DNA of 64,000 bases from Rhizophagus clarus (GCA_015698045.1 BLAL01000187.1:1-64000); one strand, 5' to 3'. Numbered from the stretch's first letter, positions 23,231 through 37,280 are shown. Numbers and translations are program-made. The notes: a model not told the origin generated them from the letters alone.

Positions 23231-23900
23231 TGATTAGTTTTACAGAAATAGAAAGATTGATCCTATAACAGGAATTCTGATTTATGAACTTCAAAAAATA
23301 ATGATAATTTGTGGTATAATTTGCATCCTTTAATAATAAAAATACATTTTATTCATGAATATGTATTTGTTCAAAAGAAAATTATAATAGAGTTAATGAA
23401 AAATATATTTTTATTATTTGATTTATATAATTGTATCAATATATATATGTCATATATTTTATAATAATAATAAAATTTTTTTGCAATATATATTAATATA
23501 TATATCATAAGTTATTTTATATTCATATTATAATCATAGTATATGATATTAATATGTAATTATTTGCGATATAATATTTAAATAATTGTTAAAGGATAAT
23601 AGTATACATGTTATTAACTATGATAAAACATAAATATAATAGGGTAGTTATATGGATATCAAGAAAACCTGTATTAATAGTAAAAGAGTACAACCTGATA
23701 AATTTAAAAAAATGAAAATCAAATAACTATTGAAGCAATTAATTAGTTTATATAATTAATATATTAGAGATAAGAAGTTAATTATTAGAGAGATAAGCAT
23801 TTTTAACTGATTTTTTGTTATAGATAATTAGTATTTTTTACAATTTTTTTTTTTCTGTTTTTGGTTTCTTAATTCTTTTTATTAGTTAATTGTTTAGTTA
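23231..23900. other. AT-rich spacer
   Basis: Simple AT-rich sequence with TA-repeats near 23440-23520. Nothing coding. Confidence 0.4.
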
Positions 23901-23929
23901 AAGATGTTAGCCGTAATTGATTAGATGAT

Positions 23930-24660
23930 GCCGTAATATTACAACATACGGCATTACAGTTATGACACTTTTCGTAATACTGAAATTAGGCCGTAATGCC
24001 ATAATTGGGCTGTAATGTCGTAATTAGGCTGTAATGCCTTAATGCCGCCTAAGGTTGTCTGCCAAAACTCCTTACGTAGTGCCGCAGCATAGTTTTGGTA
24101 TATATAGTATTAATGTGATGATAACATTTTTTAATTCTTATTAATAAAAAAAATGTTAAAACGTTTAATGTTTTTTTAATTTGTATTAGTAATAATAAAA
24201 TGGTTAACATTTTTTTAATACAAATTAATAAAAAAAGCTGCGATTTTATTAATAAAGAAAGCCGCGATTTTATTATTAAACGATTTTATTAATAAAAAAA
24301 GCCGCAATTTTATTAATAAAAAATAAGCTGCGATTTTATTAATGAAAAAAGCTGTGATTTTGTTAATAAAAAAAGCCACGATTTTATTAATGAAAAAAGC
24401 CGTGATTTTGTTAATAAAAAAAGCCATGATTTTGTTAATAAAAAAAAGCTGCGATTTTATTAATAAAAATAAGCCGTGATTTTATTAATAAAAAAAAGCC
24501 ACGATTGCGATTTTGTTAATGAAATAATTTGTTAATAAAAAAGAGCCGCGATTTTGTTAATAAAAAAAATCTGCAATTTTATTAATGATCTCATTAAAAT
24601 AAGCCAATCATAATTATGGCATAATTACAACATTACAGCACAATTACGGTATTACAACTT
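23930..24660. mobile_element. Inverted-repeat element with GTAATGCC-type ends
   Basis: The left part (23930-24060) is packed with GCCGTAAT, GTAATGCC and GTAATTAGG words. The right part (24600-24660) holds their complements (GGCATAATTACAACATTACA, CAATTACGGTATTACAA). The middle is a minisatellite. It looks like a degenerate non-autonomous DNA element without genes. Ends are approximate. Confidence 0.5.
24228..24590. repeat. Minisatellite, about 22-24 bp unit, about 15 copies
   Basis: Variants of AAAAAAAGCCGCGATTTTAT with TAAT spacers. GCG, GTG and ACG variants of the CG core are frequent, as expected after C to T change. The minus-strand frame reading FFINKI repeats is a by-product of the array. 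Confidence 0.85.
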
Positions 24661-24664
24661 TTGC

Positions 24665-27013
24665 GCTCTGAAGAAGCTAGGTTGCAACCTATTACTTACA
24701 ACACTGTGTCTTATAATTACAGTTATGGTTAACATCTTTATATTTAATGTATAGCTAAACTGGCTTTAACTGGAAGTATTATATGTATAAAGATATGATT
24801 GTAATTCAATCTTTTCTGAACTAATAAATATTTTATACATTGTTCAATACTTTAAAAAAAAAATAATAAAACTTTGGATTTAATAATAATTTTTAAATTT
24901 ATTTTTTAATAAGGTAATAAAAACTACTTTTTAAATCTTTATTTTTTATTTGCATAATTATTTTTATTTTTATTAAAACAAAAGAATTTATAATAAAGAT
25001 TTGCATAATTATTTTAACTATTAGATAAAGATAATATTACTTCTGATTATTCAATTGTTTTATATAACTTTAATAAACAATTCTAAGAATAATATTACAG
25101 AAACCTATTTTTTTTAATATGCAATAACTGTATTGTAAATTAATTAAATTCATATCTGCCGATTTTCAGAATTAACAAAATTAGCCTAAATTAAGGAATT
25201 TGATGATAATTAGATAAAAATTAAATTAAATAAGTTTCACAAAAAGGATCACTCTTGTGCTACATGATCATATGACACAAATATCGAGAAATTACTTCAA
25301 CAAAAGTAGCGTTAAAAAATTTTTTTCTTTCGTAAACTCCATATTAAACTCCCCATCAACTTCCCCATCAAACTTTTCCACCAGTTTTTACATTATGTAA
25401 GTTGAGAATTTTGGCAAGTATATTAGTAGTTATTTTACATTAAATATAACTTGGAGCTATTTTTTTATTTTTTTTTCAATAGTTTATAAAAAAAAATTTA
25501 TTTAGGCAGCAAAATTATTCAAAAATAATCTTTCAATAAATAAATAATTCTAAGATTAATAACGATGTTTTAGTGAATTTAAATTATATATTGATTAGTT
25601 TATTTAGTTAAAATCTATTTGATATTCGTTATTAATTATTTTTCAATCAATTTTTTTTCGTTAAATCATTATTCTGGTGCTTATTCTTACTTTTTTTTTT
25701 AAATAAACTAATTTTATAATATTTTTATTCCTTTTTTTAGAAATTTCTTCTACTGGTTTCAGGATAAAGAGGTAAATTTTTTTGGAAAAGGTCTTAAAAG
25801 TTTTTTTAAGTATTTTTTGGCTTATTTTTTCTTATGTAGGGACGGTTTTGATCGATTTTAATCAGTACTGCGCCACATAATTGATGATTGGCAAATTCCT
25901 CAAATCGGCGCATATGTAATTGTAATTATATAGTAATTATATAGTGTAATAATAATTATATAGTGTAATATTAATTGCATAGTAAAATTATAATAAATAC
26001 ATATTAAGAAAATTAAGTTTCTGTAATGAATATTTAAAGTTCTATTGTTTTTTTTATTTGCAATATTTCATAAAATTGGTTTTTGTGAATTAATTGAAAT
26101 ATTTTATAATTATCATTAGATTTATTATTACTAAAATTATTAGTAAAAAAATATCTTACAAAATTGTTATACCTTTGATATTTATTTGAATATTATTAAG
26201 TTTCTTATTTTATTTAAAAAATTTTATAAAAAATGTATTAGATGTTTATATAAATATTAGGTTTTTGAAATACATGATTAATTGAAAATTGTAAGGTACG
26301 AGTAGCATACTAAGGCAAGCAATTAATATATAATGATCAGGTAAAATAAAGTATTTATATATTTTTGATGAATTCCAATATAAATAAATACTTATTCTTA
26401 ATGGCTAGATTTTTAGATTATTTCTTAATTTCAGATAAATTTATTTATTTATTTTATTTATATAGAGTGTTAATATATCACATGATATTACCTGACAAAA
26501 TAAAATTTGATAATAAAGATTAATGATTGCATTAAATCCTTCTTTACTACACTAAATCCATGACAGTAACGGACCTTTGAAATAAATTCTTACGCCTAAA
26601 AAATTTTTTTTTACACATTTTTGTTGTCCTATTATAATAATTTCTTTGATTAATAAAAATATTCTATCAAACTCCTATTTATTGAGAGTAATCAGTTTGT
26701 ACTACGACAATTATTCTCGAACAATCTGAATTTATTAAAGTTTTATCGAATCGGGATATTTCGGCATTTTTTTTTTTGATTATAAATAGTCGATTTAAAA
26801 TTCGGCTTTTTTGTGTAGTTGCTACTGAAGCCATTTCATTGAAAATTCTTTAGAGGTTCCTTCTAAACGGAATTATTTCTTATTTGCAACCTTTTGGTTT
26901 GTATATAATTTACTCGGTACTTTTTTATTTTCATTTGTAATATTAGCTTATGTATTTTACTTAGCTTTTAACCGCCGTAGTGCGGAGTTTACCCTTTTGG
27001 GTTTGCTGTAGAA
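24665..27013. other. AT-rich spacer before the copper-fist gene
   Basis: 2.3 kb with no supported gene or clear repeat. The last 250 bp (from about 26760) are less AT-rich and probably carry the promoter and 5' untranslated region of the copper-fist gene. No perfect copper-response element could be assigned by eye. Confidence 0.4.
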
Positions 27014-28343
27014 ATGGTTTTCATTGATGGTGTTAAATATGCTTGGTATATATTTTGAATTATTTTTTATTTTTACTTTTTTCTTACAAATCATTTTGAG
27101 CTTATTCCTTTTTTTTTCCTTCTGAAAATAGTGCAACGTGCATTAAGGGTCATCGTTCTACTGCTTGTCAACACTCTGACCGTCAACTTTTTGTTATTAA
27201 AAGGAAAGGTCGACCAATAACTCAGTGTTCACATTGCCGCGAACTTCGTAAAACTCAAAAAGTTCATGTGAAATGTAATTGTAACGAAAAGAAAAAGGAA
27301 GAATGTCAGTAATCTTTTTTTGATTTATTTGATTTATTTTATTTTTGATTCAAATTAACAATATATTACATGTATTTTAATCAGCGATTTTGTCGCAACC
27401 TCCACAAGGAATTCTAGCTGATGATAATTATTGGCCCACTTCAGGATCTAAAACTTCAGTAGAAGCATTATTGAACCCATGTCAATGCTTAACTGGAGCA
27501 AAATGTATTTGCTGTCGTGTAGATTCATCCAATATTCAAGATTCTAACCAACATTTCGATAATCAACTTGTGACACCAGACACATTAGACATGATGAACG
27601 TTCCTTCTATAAATAATAATGATTCGTCTTATTTTCCCAGTTCTGTATCACCAGCTCAAACTGCAATTTATACATTACCACCTATTTCTAATCTAAACCA
27701 ATACCAATATATTCCCGGTTATGAAAGTAGTGTAAAGGACAAAAGTATCATTCCACAATCACGTTTCATGACTTCGAATAATAATGGTGGAGGGTATTCA
27801 GAACATATTATGTCTTCTGTTGCACATAAAAACGTTAGTTCTTTTACAAGTGTTGTCCCATTAGAACAAGGATATTCATACAATGATAAGGATGATACGG
27901 ATTATAAATCTCGTGACCAAAGTGGGATTTTAGGTAAAGAAATTTGTCGTAGTACGTCTACCGATTTAGCTAACATTATTTATAGACCATTTCAAAGTTG
28001 TTGTTCGAATATGACGGATAGAAATTGTTGTGGAGGTGATAATTCGACAACAATGGTGCCCATTTGTAGATGTGGTTCAGGTTGCAAATGTTCAGGCTGT
28101 GATACTCATGCGAAAAGAGTTAACATTGGAAATTCATATAATAGTTTATCATCGAGTTGTTGTTCCTCTTACCATGAGATCATTCAGCCTGAACACAAGA
28201 AAATTAGGGATGATGATGGTGTATTATTATGTGGTTGTGGTTGTCAAAAGTTAGATACCGAATGCGCGGATTGTTTAAAAAATTTATGTGAAGGTATGTT
28301 AATTTTATATAAAAAAAAAGAATTTTTTCTCCCTACAAACTAA
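27014..28343 (+). CDS. Copper-fist transcription factor (CUF1/MAC1/ACE1-like)
   Basis: Exons 27014-27045, 27132-27304 and 27385 onward. Donor of intron 2 is GTCAGT. The N-terminus is a complete copper-fist DNA-binding domain: MVFIDGVKYACATCIKGHRS, zinc ligands Cys11, Cys14, Cys23 and His25, and the minor-groove RKGRP motif at 35-39, ending KVHVKCNC. The rest is Ser/Asn-rich with cysteine clusters: CQCLTGAKCICC, CRCGSGCKCSGCDTH (a CxCx3CxCx2Cx2H motif of the type that binds copper in Mac1/Cuf1), and CGCGCQKLDTECADC near the end. Such factors sense copper and switch copper-uptake or detoxification genes. The C-terminus is uncertain. A GT donor after LCEG (28294) could lead to a short last exon (for example after TGAAG at about 28700). 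If unspliced, the frame stops at 28343. Confidence 0.9.
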
Positions 28344-28928
28344 CACGAAATTTTTTTTTTTTTTTAAAAAAAAAATAAAAGAATATTTGTTAAAATCGTA
28401 ATATGTTTTTATATGCAATAGGACTATATAATTATATAAATATCTTTTTTTGGATTTTTTTTTATTTCTAAAAAAAAGTACTATAACTATGTTAAGAACA
28501 AATAAGTAATTGTTAAGGGTACATAAAATATTTAATATTTCCATATATGTTTATCTTAAAGAGGATCGTATTTATTAAAGAAAAATAATTTTAAAAGTTC
28601 CCCCAAAAAAAAGTATCATCATGTGGTAATAATGAGATTATTTTGCGTTATTTTTGCCGTTACACTTATAAGAATTTGAGGGATTTTTGCCTGAAGGCAG
28701 GAAATTATGATTGCATGACATTTTTTTGATTTAAATAGAAAAGTATTTTAGTTTGTACTCTTGTTATGGTATGGCATTGTGATTCAGTACTTTATCAATG
28801 AGATTATATTAGTACCCAAGCATCTAATCTAAATTCACACGAACTTGCATGAATTATAACATTTGTAATTTGCAAAAAAAAAAGAAAAAAAACGTTTTTT
28901 TTTTATTAAAATTATGATATTCCAATAT
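28344..28928. other. Tail-to-tail spacer
   Basis: Lies between the 3' ends of the copper-fist gene and TRM6. AT-rich with a T/A palindrome near 28350. It may contain a small last exon of the copper-fist gene. Confidence 0.4.
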
Positions 28929-31114
28929 CTAATCTAATTTAATTCTTTTATTTTCAGTTTCTTGCAATTCTTCATGGTTCGCCAAATTGTTTTCATTGTT
29001 TAAACTTTCTGTTTTTCCAATTTTTAAATTAGACTCCTCAGTGGAACTATTGTTATCAGATTTATTAAACTCCTCCAGTTTATCTTTTTGTTTCATATAA
29101 GAAGGTATAGGAGTAGGAAGAGATTCATTAATTACTATATGAGTTGCGTGTAATAAATATCCACCACCTCCGCTTGTTGACATTGAAGGGTGAATCCTTC
29201 CAGGTAAAACCTAAAGGTTCAATAAAGAAGTCAACAGATTTGAACCTTAATAATTTATGGTATACAATAAATAATTACTTGGTATTGACGCAACCAGCTC
29301 TCGGTGATTTGCGGATTCAAAAACTTTTTGGATATCTTCATATATACACACGCGTTAATCAACACCTATAATATTATTTCAAAAGATTTGATCACTAAAA
29401 AAAAACACGATAATAAAATAAATTAATAAATCATTGTGACCAATTATCAAACCCAACCTCTTTATTTATATGATAGATAATAATTGGTCTTGATCCAGAT
29501 ACGTAAGGCATTAATGTTTCTAAAACAGATTCAGGTTGGTATTGACTTGCTACTATCAATCTAAATTTTAGTTGGTGTAAATATTCAGTTAACGCTAAAT
29601 ATTGTTTAATGAATTTATTAAATAATTACCCGTCAAATTCACCCTTCCATAAGATTTCTCTAGTATCTCTTATTCGTTCGTAATTTATCTTTCTTCGGAG
29701 ATAATATTTTAAATCTTTTTCCGATAAAGTTAATTCATCTTGATAATTAAAGGGTTCTAAAAAATTTATTAATTAATTTTTTTTTATCAAATTTTGTAAC
29801 AAACGATTCGGAATCGATATCCATTATTTCCTAACCTTGTATCTCCTCCTTGAATACTTGTTGCCAAGATAATGTCAATAATGAATCATGAACCTTTTTT
29901 GAAAAATTCATATATCTCACGATATCGTAATTATGATTTTCACCGTCATGAATACCAAGTACGATGCCATAACCTATACAAATGAATCGAGAAACTAAGT
30001 ATGTTTCTTAAAACAATCGAAACAACTTAAATAAACCATACCTCCTAACCTTTCCATAACGCCTGTAATAACAAGTCCCTGCGTGTCATCCACAACAAGC
30101 ATCTTTGTATATGCCCGTACATTTGCCAAAGATAATATCTGGGACAACGTATCTATTCTCATATCCCTAATCATAATCAATCAAATTTTTATTAGCTGAA
30201 TGAAGAGTGATTCTTTAATTTAGTTATATAAGATGTTAACCTTATTTTTCCAGGATTCTTGGAGAAAAAATATTCCCAAACAGAATATAATGTAGGTTTT
30301 ACCGGTGTGAAAATTCGTGAAAATCTAAAAAAAAAACGTATTAGATCACGTGAATATGAATTTTTGAACGAAGTATTTCGTCACGATTACTTTGCTTCCT
30401 TTCGTTTAATATATTTTGCTTTAGAATATTCGGTCTTTTGATCAAAAGCTGAATGACTTTCTACCATTTTTTTAATAATATCCTATCAAATATATAATTT
30501 TATAATAAGATAAATGACGAACAGAATAATCCTAAAATTTGTATAGGATAGGATAGATTTTTTACCTGTCCTTCTAATCCTTGCTTTTTCAATTTCTCGA
30601 TTTCTTGATAAGACAATTTTTGTTTAGATGGATCGTCCAATATTTCTTTATTATTAGCATCCGTTTCATCTAAAATGTTTATTAAAAAAAATATTATGAA
30701 ATGCGAAAATAACTCTAAGAATTTTGTGATATCTTACCAACTTCATGGAATGCAACATTTTTAATAACTTTTACTTGACAACGATCATAAATTTCATAAG
30801 AATGACCAAATGGTCGCCCTATTATACCGTTCGAGTAAAAAGTCCCAAATTTTCCTAATGATACATTACTATAATATTCACATTTAAAAGAATTAATTAT
30901 TTCGAATATGTCTACCATAATGAACCAAAAAGATGATACACACTCACGTATCCTTCTGAAGTTTAACAACTTTTATATTGCCACTTGGCAATTGTATAAA
31001 TATATATTGGTCATCACGAATCAAAGAAGTATCTTGTTCTTCAAGTTCTTCTTGATTTTCTTCAGTTTTAATAAAAGTATCTTCTTTTTCAGTAATTTGA
31101 CTTACTGCAGACAT
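28929..31114 (-). CDS. TRM6: tRNA (adenine-58-N1)-methyltransferase non-catalytic subunit
   Basis: Eleven exons (minus): 31114-30948, 30868-30738, 30669-30566, 30482-30391, 30324-30241, 30166-30042, 29973-29836, 29756-29630, 29560-29458, 29365-29279 and 29210-28929. The frame is continuous for 479 residues, about the length of yeast Gcd10. Family features are IFIQLPSGNIKVVKL, LGKFGTFYSNGIIGRPFGHS, DETDANN followed by LSYQEIEKLKKQGLEGQ, HSAFDQKTEYSKAKYIKRKE, and the Rossmann-like C-terminal half with MLVVDDTQGLVITGVMERLG and RPIIIYHINKE. With Trm61 it forms the nuclear enzyme that methylates A58 of tRNA, and Trm6 supplies tRNA binding. The last 60 residues are a polar tail. Start chosen at MSAVSQ because the upstream in-frame Met adds only nine unlike residues. 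Confidence 0.93.
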
Positions 31115-31531
31115 GTTTCTCCGGATATCGCAGATAATCAAATTAATTACTCTTTTATGTCAATTTTAGAAGATTTTCCGCAGCTAATTTCTAATAATAT
31201 GCAAACAATGTATATTTGATAGATATTGGACTTTATAAAATGTGATTTGTTTAAGAATCTTTTTTGCTTCATTTTTTTTTTTTTTTTTTTTTAATTCAAT
31301 TATTTTTTGTTTAAACAAAAAAAAAAAGCTTTATAACTATATAGTCTATGGATATAAATACATTTTTTTCCGACCTCATTTAAGTCTTCGTGAACTCGAA
31401 TTTAAAACAAATAAAAAAAAATATTAAATAAAAAGAAATGTTCTATAAATAAAATTAAAAAAGATAAAAACTAAAAAAAAAAAAAAAAAAAGAATAAATT
31501 TACAATGTTAATAATAATGATAATTCAACCC
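31115..31531. other. Spacer with homopolymers
   Basis: Carries the TRM6 promoter side and the 3' side of the DUF1765-like gene. Long T-run near 31270 and A-run near 31475. No gene. Confidence 0.5.
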
Positions 31532-33006
31532 TCACATCAATGGAGAATTCCCAAACCCATTCCCAAAATATTTTGGATATTCTACTGCCAAACCTGGGAA
31601 TCTAATTGTCATAGAATTTGTTTCAATGTTATTGACACCATTACCATCACCTGAATTTCCTTTTTCAATGATTGCAATTTGTGCACACCATTCAGCATAT
31701 TCTTGATTAACAGCTTCATACTCTACAATCGCTTTTCCTGCATAAGTATGTCTATGAGTAGCATACTGTCTTGTTGAGGGCTGTATCGTCATTTTACTTG
31801 TTAAGCGTGTAGGAATTTGTGGCGTTGTAGTTGACGTAGTCGATATTTGTTTTTGATTAGAACTGGAAGATTTGTGTGACCCATTTGGAAAAATCCAACG
31901 GACAAAACATGCCGCTGTTGACATTTCTTTGCCGGATGATGATTGTAATGCGATGAATTCTTTAAATGACAGCCTCGACCTTCGGTTCTTGTTTGGTGGA
32001 GATGATGATAAAGTTGAAGTCGAGATAGATAAAACGGATGATGATGACGAAGTATTCCGAGGCTCAATTATTTGCTGATTTTGCACTTCTTCGTTATTAC
32101 TACTATCAGCTTTGTTTGAATTGCCTTCAACCGTTGATTCAGTAATTGATTCAGCAGCTGGTTCAGCCAGTTTTGCTTTAAAAGCTTGTTCTACATCCTT
32201 CATGTCTCCTGTATAATTGGATAAAAACTCGTGATATAATCGAATATTTTCTAGACGACTTTGTAGTGCGACTAAAATGCTAAAAAGAGAATATACAATA
32301 TTTATTTATTATTTACACTTAATATTTCGAGTAAAATTGAATATACTAAATATATTTCATTCACTTACTCAATAACTACTTCTTCATTATCCTCAATAAT
32401 TATACCACTGTCATTAACTTCATGTTCTTTTTTATCATCATGCTTTCCGACTCCACCTCCAATTCTTCCTAAACGCCATACTAATAAACGCATATAATAT
32501 ATTCTGACATTTCTTGACCAATGACAAAATAGTATTTCAAACATCTCGTCCAAAAGTATTTCTTTAACCAATTGTTTAAGGTAAATGGCTTGTGACGTTA
32601 AAAGGAAAAAATGTGTATAAATAAAGCTTATTGTTCTTAGAATGGTAATGGAATGATCTGATTGTTCGAGAAGAAGTTTAATAAGGGAAATATAAAAAGG
32701 GATATCAAGTATGTTTATAAGATTTGGTGCAATTAATCGAGATCTTTCTGTGCTATCTAAGCTAATTGAAGGTGAAACCATGGATTCTGAAGAAATGATA
32801 TTGTCCCTAATAAATGAAGTAAAAATTATGTGAAGTGTTATTAATAATTATTATTAACTTTGCATTCGAATCCGAAATAAATACCTAGCGTCCAATTCAA
32901 CGATTAACGTATCAATAAAATCTAATAAACCTACGAACGAACATTATGATGAATGACAGTTAATGACAGTTTACTTTTTTTTTTATTTTTTATTTTTTAT
33001 TATTTG

Positions 33007-33049
<43 letters not shown>

Positions 33050-35473
33050 AACAAAAACTATATGACTAAATAATAATCATACTTACAAAATACACCTTCC
33101 ACATCATACATATTTGTCTTTTTCACCACAGCTTTAATCCAAATGTTACACATTTCTTGAAAAAACCCATTTTCTACAACTGAAACCATGGTTTCAACAA
33201 AACGTCGGCCCGCCATCTCCAAAACCTTTGGTTTCCCACTATTAACGCCTATTGCACCAACAGTAACCCCACCTCCCAAAGCTACACTTCCGTTTGCTTC
33301 TGCATTAGCCACTATACCACCGTCAATGCTAGTGTTTGTAATCGATCCCATACCAATAGCCGTTGCATTAGGATTCATTCCATTTGATATTCCATTACCT
33401 CCTTGTATAGCATTATTTGAATTTCCACCTCCTCTTGGATGCTCAAATTGAATCACTGTCGTGATCGTATGAATATTACGATGGATAAGAGATTCAATCT
33501 TGAGAAGGAAAAATGATGCAAGATGAATATAACCCGGTGCAGTAATATAATCAAACGGTGGAGTCATAGTTTTGACTGATCGAGCGAAATGTGACGCGAG
33601 ATAAGATTTAAGCACAACATGATAATGTTTATAGAACGAAAAGAACAATTCACTATCGTCACTCTGCCAACTTATAACATAATAAATAAGTATAAACAAA
33701 CAGATTATTATTGGTTTAATAATTAACACGTGATGTATCCTTACCGCCTTATCCAATTACCACTCATTTCTATGGGTGGTTCGCCCCAAATACGTTTGGC
33801 ATTTTCAAACTGCCGCCACCATGATCTCAAATTTAAGAAGCACAAAATTTTTAAATGTTCTGGAAACAAAGCAGAAATTTTATCATTCTGTTCTTTCATA
33901 CGATCGAAACTGTTTTTGTTTTGTTTTTGTTTTAAGTTAATAAAAAAATTAAATATTTTTTTTAAAAAAAAAAAGAATCGAAAAAAATCATCACAATTCA
34001 AAATAAATTTACCTAGAATCTTCATCACCGGCTGTTTCCTTTAATATTCGCTTGATGTGTGATTTACTTACCGGCAATGCTTGCAATAAAGCAAATCCAA
34101 CACCAGGAATTTTGAAAAAACATAAAGCTGAGTAAAATAAAGATAAAATAATAATAAATAAGAGCTGAGAAGATTAATAAACCGAATGTGACCTTTTCAG
34201 TCATTCATTACCTAAAACACGCGCACAAAACGAAATTACGTTCGAATAAACGCCTTTTTGATTAAGTCTGTCGATTGCGTAATGTAAGGTTGACATTAAA
34301 GCAGCACGATACGTTATTATGGTATTAATAGGAATTTCCATGTATGTGTCTGTAGCATCAAGTTGAGGAATTGATCCTATCCGGTCTGCATAATTATAAT
34401 CTTCAATTAATACATATTTAATTAACTTCGTCTAAATAAAACACAAATTTAAACTTGCCAAAAAACTCAAACTCGTTTCTGTTTAAAAATGAATTATTTG
34501 TTACTAAAATGGATAAAAATAGGCCAGCGATAATATATACTAACTAATATGAATACCTAGTCATTAACGACAAAATACATTCAAAATAAAGGGTTCGATC
34601 TGTGTACGCCGCATTAGGTAGATTTGAAATTAATATATTCCACCTTTAAAAAATAAAATAAGTCAATTTCAGTTTTTCTCTAAAAATATATATATATGTA
34701 TATAAATTACGAACCACTTTAACAAAATGACTCGACCATGCTGTAAACCCTTATCCGTTGCGTTTACTAATAAAGAATGGTTTTATTAACTATAATGTAA
34801 GGCAAAACAATTAAGAAAAGATGGATTATTTACTTGTTATATATTTTTTGAGCCAAGGAATTAGAATTGATTTTATAACATCCACTTTATGACGATCTTT
34901 GGATTGAAATCTGCAATATTTTTTTAATATCAATCTTTGAAAACATTAAATGACTTTAGAATCAAATTTAGCATACCTCGCCAAAGCTTTTTCTATACTC
35001 TTATATTCATTATCTTGAGTATTATTACTCCAGGATTTAAACTTAAATCTAAATCCCGATTCCGTTGAACTTGACTTTTTTTTCGAAACATCAGTTCCAG
35101 AAGACGTTGTAGACACAGAATTTGAAGAACTGTTGTTATTTAATAAGTTAGATAAAAAGCTATATTTAGATTTTTTTTCTGGTTGTCTCGAAATCGTTGT
35201 TGTGGTAGAAGCTGTAGTTGTTTTCGTTGTAACTGTCATTTCTGTTGTCGGTGGTGTTGTTGAAGTTTGTTGGTATGAAGCAGAGGAAGAACTATCGGGA
35301 ATAGGTGGCTCTTCAGTTGAATCTATATTCTTAAAATCGGAGTCTATGTTCAAAGCTGTATTCGCAGTGTTGTTTTCGGGTAATTTTATGGTTTCACTAC
35401 TAGCAATATCTTCGTTGGTTACTATAGTTATAGATTTGTCGTTATCATTCAAGTTTTGCATGACGAAGGACAC
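31532..35473 (-). CDS. DUF1765 (UPF0592)-like protein, 1000 residues
   Basis: Twelve exons (minus): 35473-34977, 34910-34834, 34766-34715, 34643-34557, 34478-34459, 34385-34212, 34127-34013, 33909-33745, 33670-33087, 32930-32885, 32806-32369 and 32279-31532, one frame of 1001 codons. The fifth exon is only 20 nt and is followed by a GC-AG intron (GCAAGT donor). Residues 1-150 are Ser/Thr-rich and disordered. The middle is helical with ARVLALCFFKIPGVGFALLQ, ALFPEHLKILCFLNLRSWW, EMSGNWIRRWQSDDSELFF and SFYKHYH. These fit, from memory, fungal DUF1765 proteins of unknown role. A Gly/Asn/Ala-rich insert lies near residues 475-540, and the last 230 residues are Ser/Thr-rich. No catalytic motif is seen. 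Family assignment is moderately sure, while the gene structure is well supported. Confidence 0.7.
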
Positions 35474-36311
35474 AAAACCTTTCTTTTATAATCAAAAAAA
35501 AAAAAATTTTTATTGAACGTTGAGACATTAGCATATTTTACAATTTAATCCAATATTTATTTATGATATCTTCCGCACTTGTACATGCAGAATTTCGCAC
35601 CAAAATGTAACCATTCCTGGACAATCGTTAATTATTTCTATTTTCGTCATTATTGTTATGATTGTTTAAACATATACTTCAAGTCTAACTAACATTCGTG
35701 ATATATATATATATAAAAGAATAAAAACCGCCGGTTGAAATCATGTATTTCCCTAATACTTACACGTGATATTTCCCTTTTTCTTCCGAAATTTTATCAT
35801 AACATCATAGGTTTCTTAATTAAACTCATGTATATGGTACATTCATTTTTTAATTTGTTGTATAAAAAAAAGGGCTTTTTAAACCTATTTTCGAAGAAAT
35901 GTAAAGATGAAATTTTCGAAAAATGAGTTAACAAATCATGTACAATTGACAAAGAACATGTGAACATTTTAAAATTTGTTAAATTAATTTATACTATTTT
36001 TAGTAATGATCAGAAATTCAATTGATAACCAAACATTACAAATTACAATGCTTTAAAAAAAAAAAAAATTTGATAGGTTTTCATGAGTCTGATCAATTTC
36101 CCTTAGTACAAATGAATAATATTAAAGATATTAAAAAAAAACTAGATAATCCAATTATCAGTAATGCTGTGCCATACTTTTGATATATTGCGGGACCGAT
36201 CGATTGTCGCTCACTGATATTAAAACCTTATTTGCTAATATTTAACTTTAAAAATAATGATTTTTTTTGCAAATTTTTTAACATGTAATTAATTATAATT
36301 TAAAAGAAAAA
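35474..36311. other. Spacer between DUF1765-like gene and TFC4
   Basis: Promoter side of the DUF1765-like gene and 3' side of TFC4. AT-rich, no gene recognised. Confidence 0.5.
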
Positions 36312-37280
36312 TCATATAGTACAATATTTTTTTAATAACACCGCTGCTAACCCAGGAGATCCATTTCCCACATAAATCATTGATAAATTGTATGCTGCGT
36401 CCCTTCTAAGGCTTGTAGGATCATCATCATCATCAACAGGATATTCAATAGGATTTTCGGATGATTTACCCTTTATAAGTTTTATAATTAATTAAGAAAT
36501 AATAAATATATAACTTTATTTATTTTGATAATTTTTAACTTTACCTTCACATGTTGCTCCCTGAAAACTTGCTGAAGAGAAGGTAACTCTAAGCATCTCT
36601 CATAATGAGGCACCGCTAAATGATATAATCCAAGTTCATGAAAAGCTCTTCCAAGATTATACTCGGCTTCCTGATTTCTTTCTTTCAGTTCATAATAATT
36701 ATATAAAAATGTAAATGCCTATACAAATGAATTTTTAACTATTATTATTATCATATATGTGCTTTAAAAAAGAAAATTAACACATTTACTAAATAAATAT
36801 TTTGTATACCTGCATAATTTGCAAATGCCGATTATCACTTATTCTTTGCATGGACCGATGCATGTACGCAAGTCCCATCGACAAACTAATTAGAGGATCT
36901 TTTGGTTTAACTGAATACGCACGAGAATAGTATCCTGAAATAAAATATATTTTTATGGTCAGTCCCAAACATATTATGTATGTGGAATAAACCGATCATT
37001 AATAATAGTTTACCAATTGCACCAACATAACTTCTGGCACACGCCAAAATATGTCCATAAAGTGATAGTAATGCAGCATCTGGTTTCTCAGGTACTTTGG
37101 CTTTTTTCATAACAGGTTTTTGCTTAGTTTCACTTTCGGATTTTTCTGAATTACTCGAATTATTTTTTATTACTGGAGTTTGATAAAAACCAGTATCCAT
37201 CAACTTGACTTGACGAAGAAAATATTTTTGGGAGTTTGCGGCAGCAAAACATGATAACGCATTTGAACCACTAGATATGA

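Noticed and set aside
24215-24427. FFINKI-repeat protein on the minus strand
   Set aside because: Direct translation of a minisatellite whose unit happens to lack stops in this frame.
30259-30441. Plus-strand frame with KIRENLKKKRIRSREYEFL
   Set aside because: Antisense to TRM6 exons 4-5 and their intron, which join perfectly on the minus strand.
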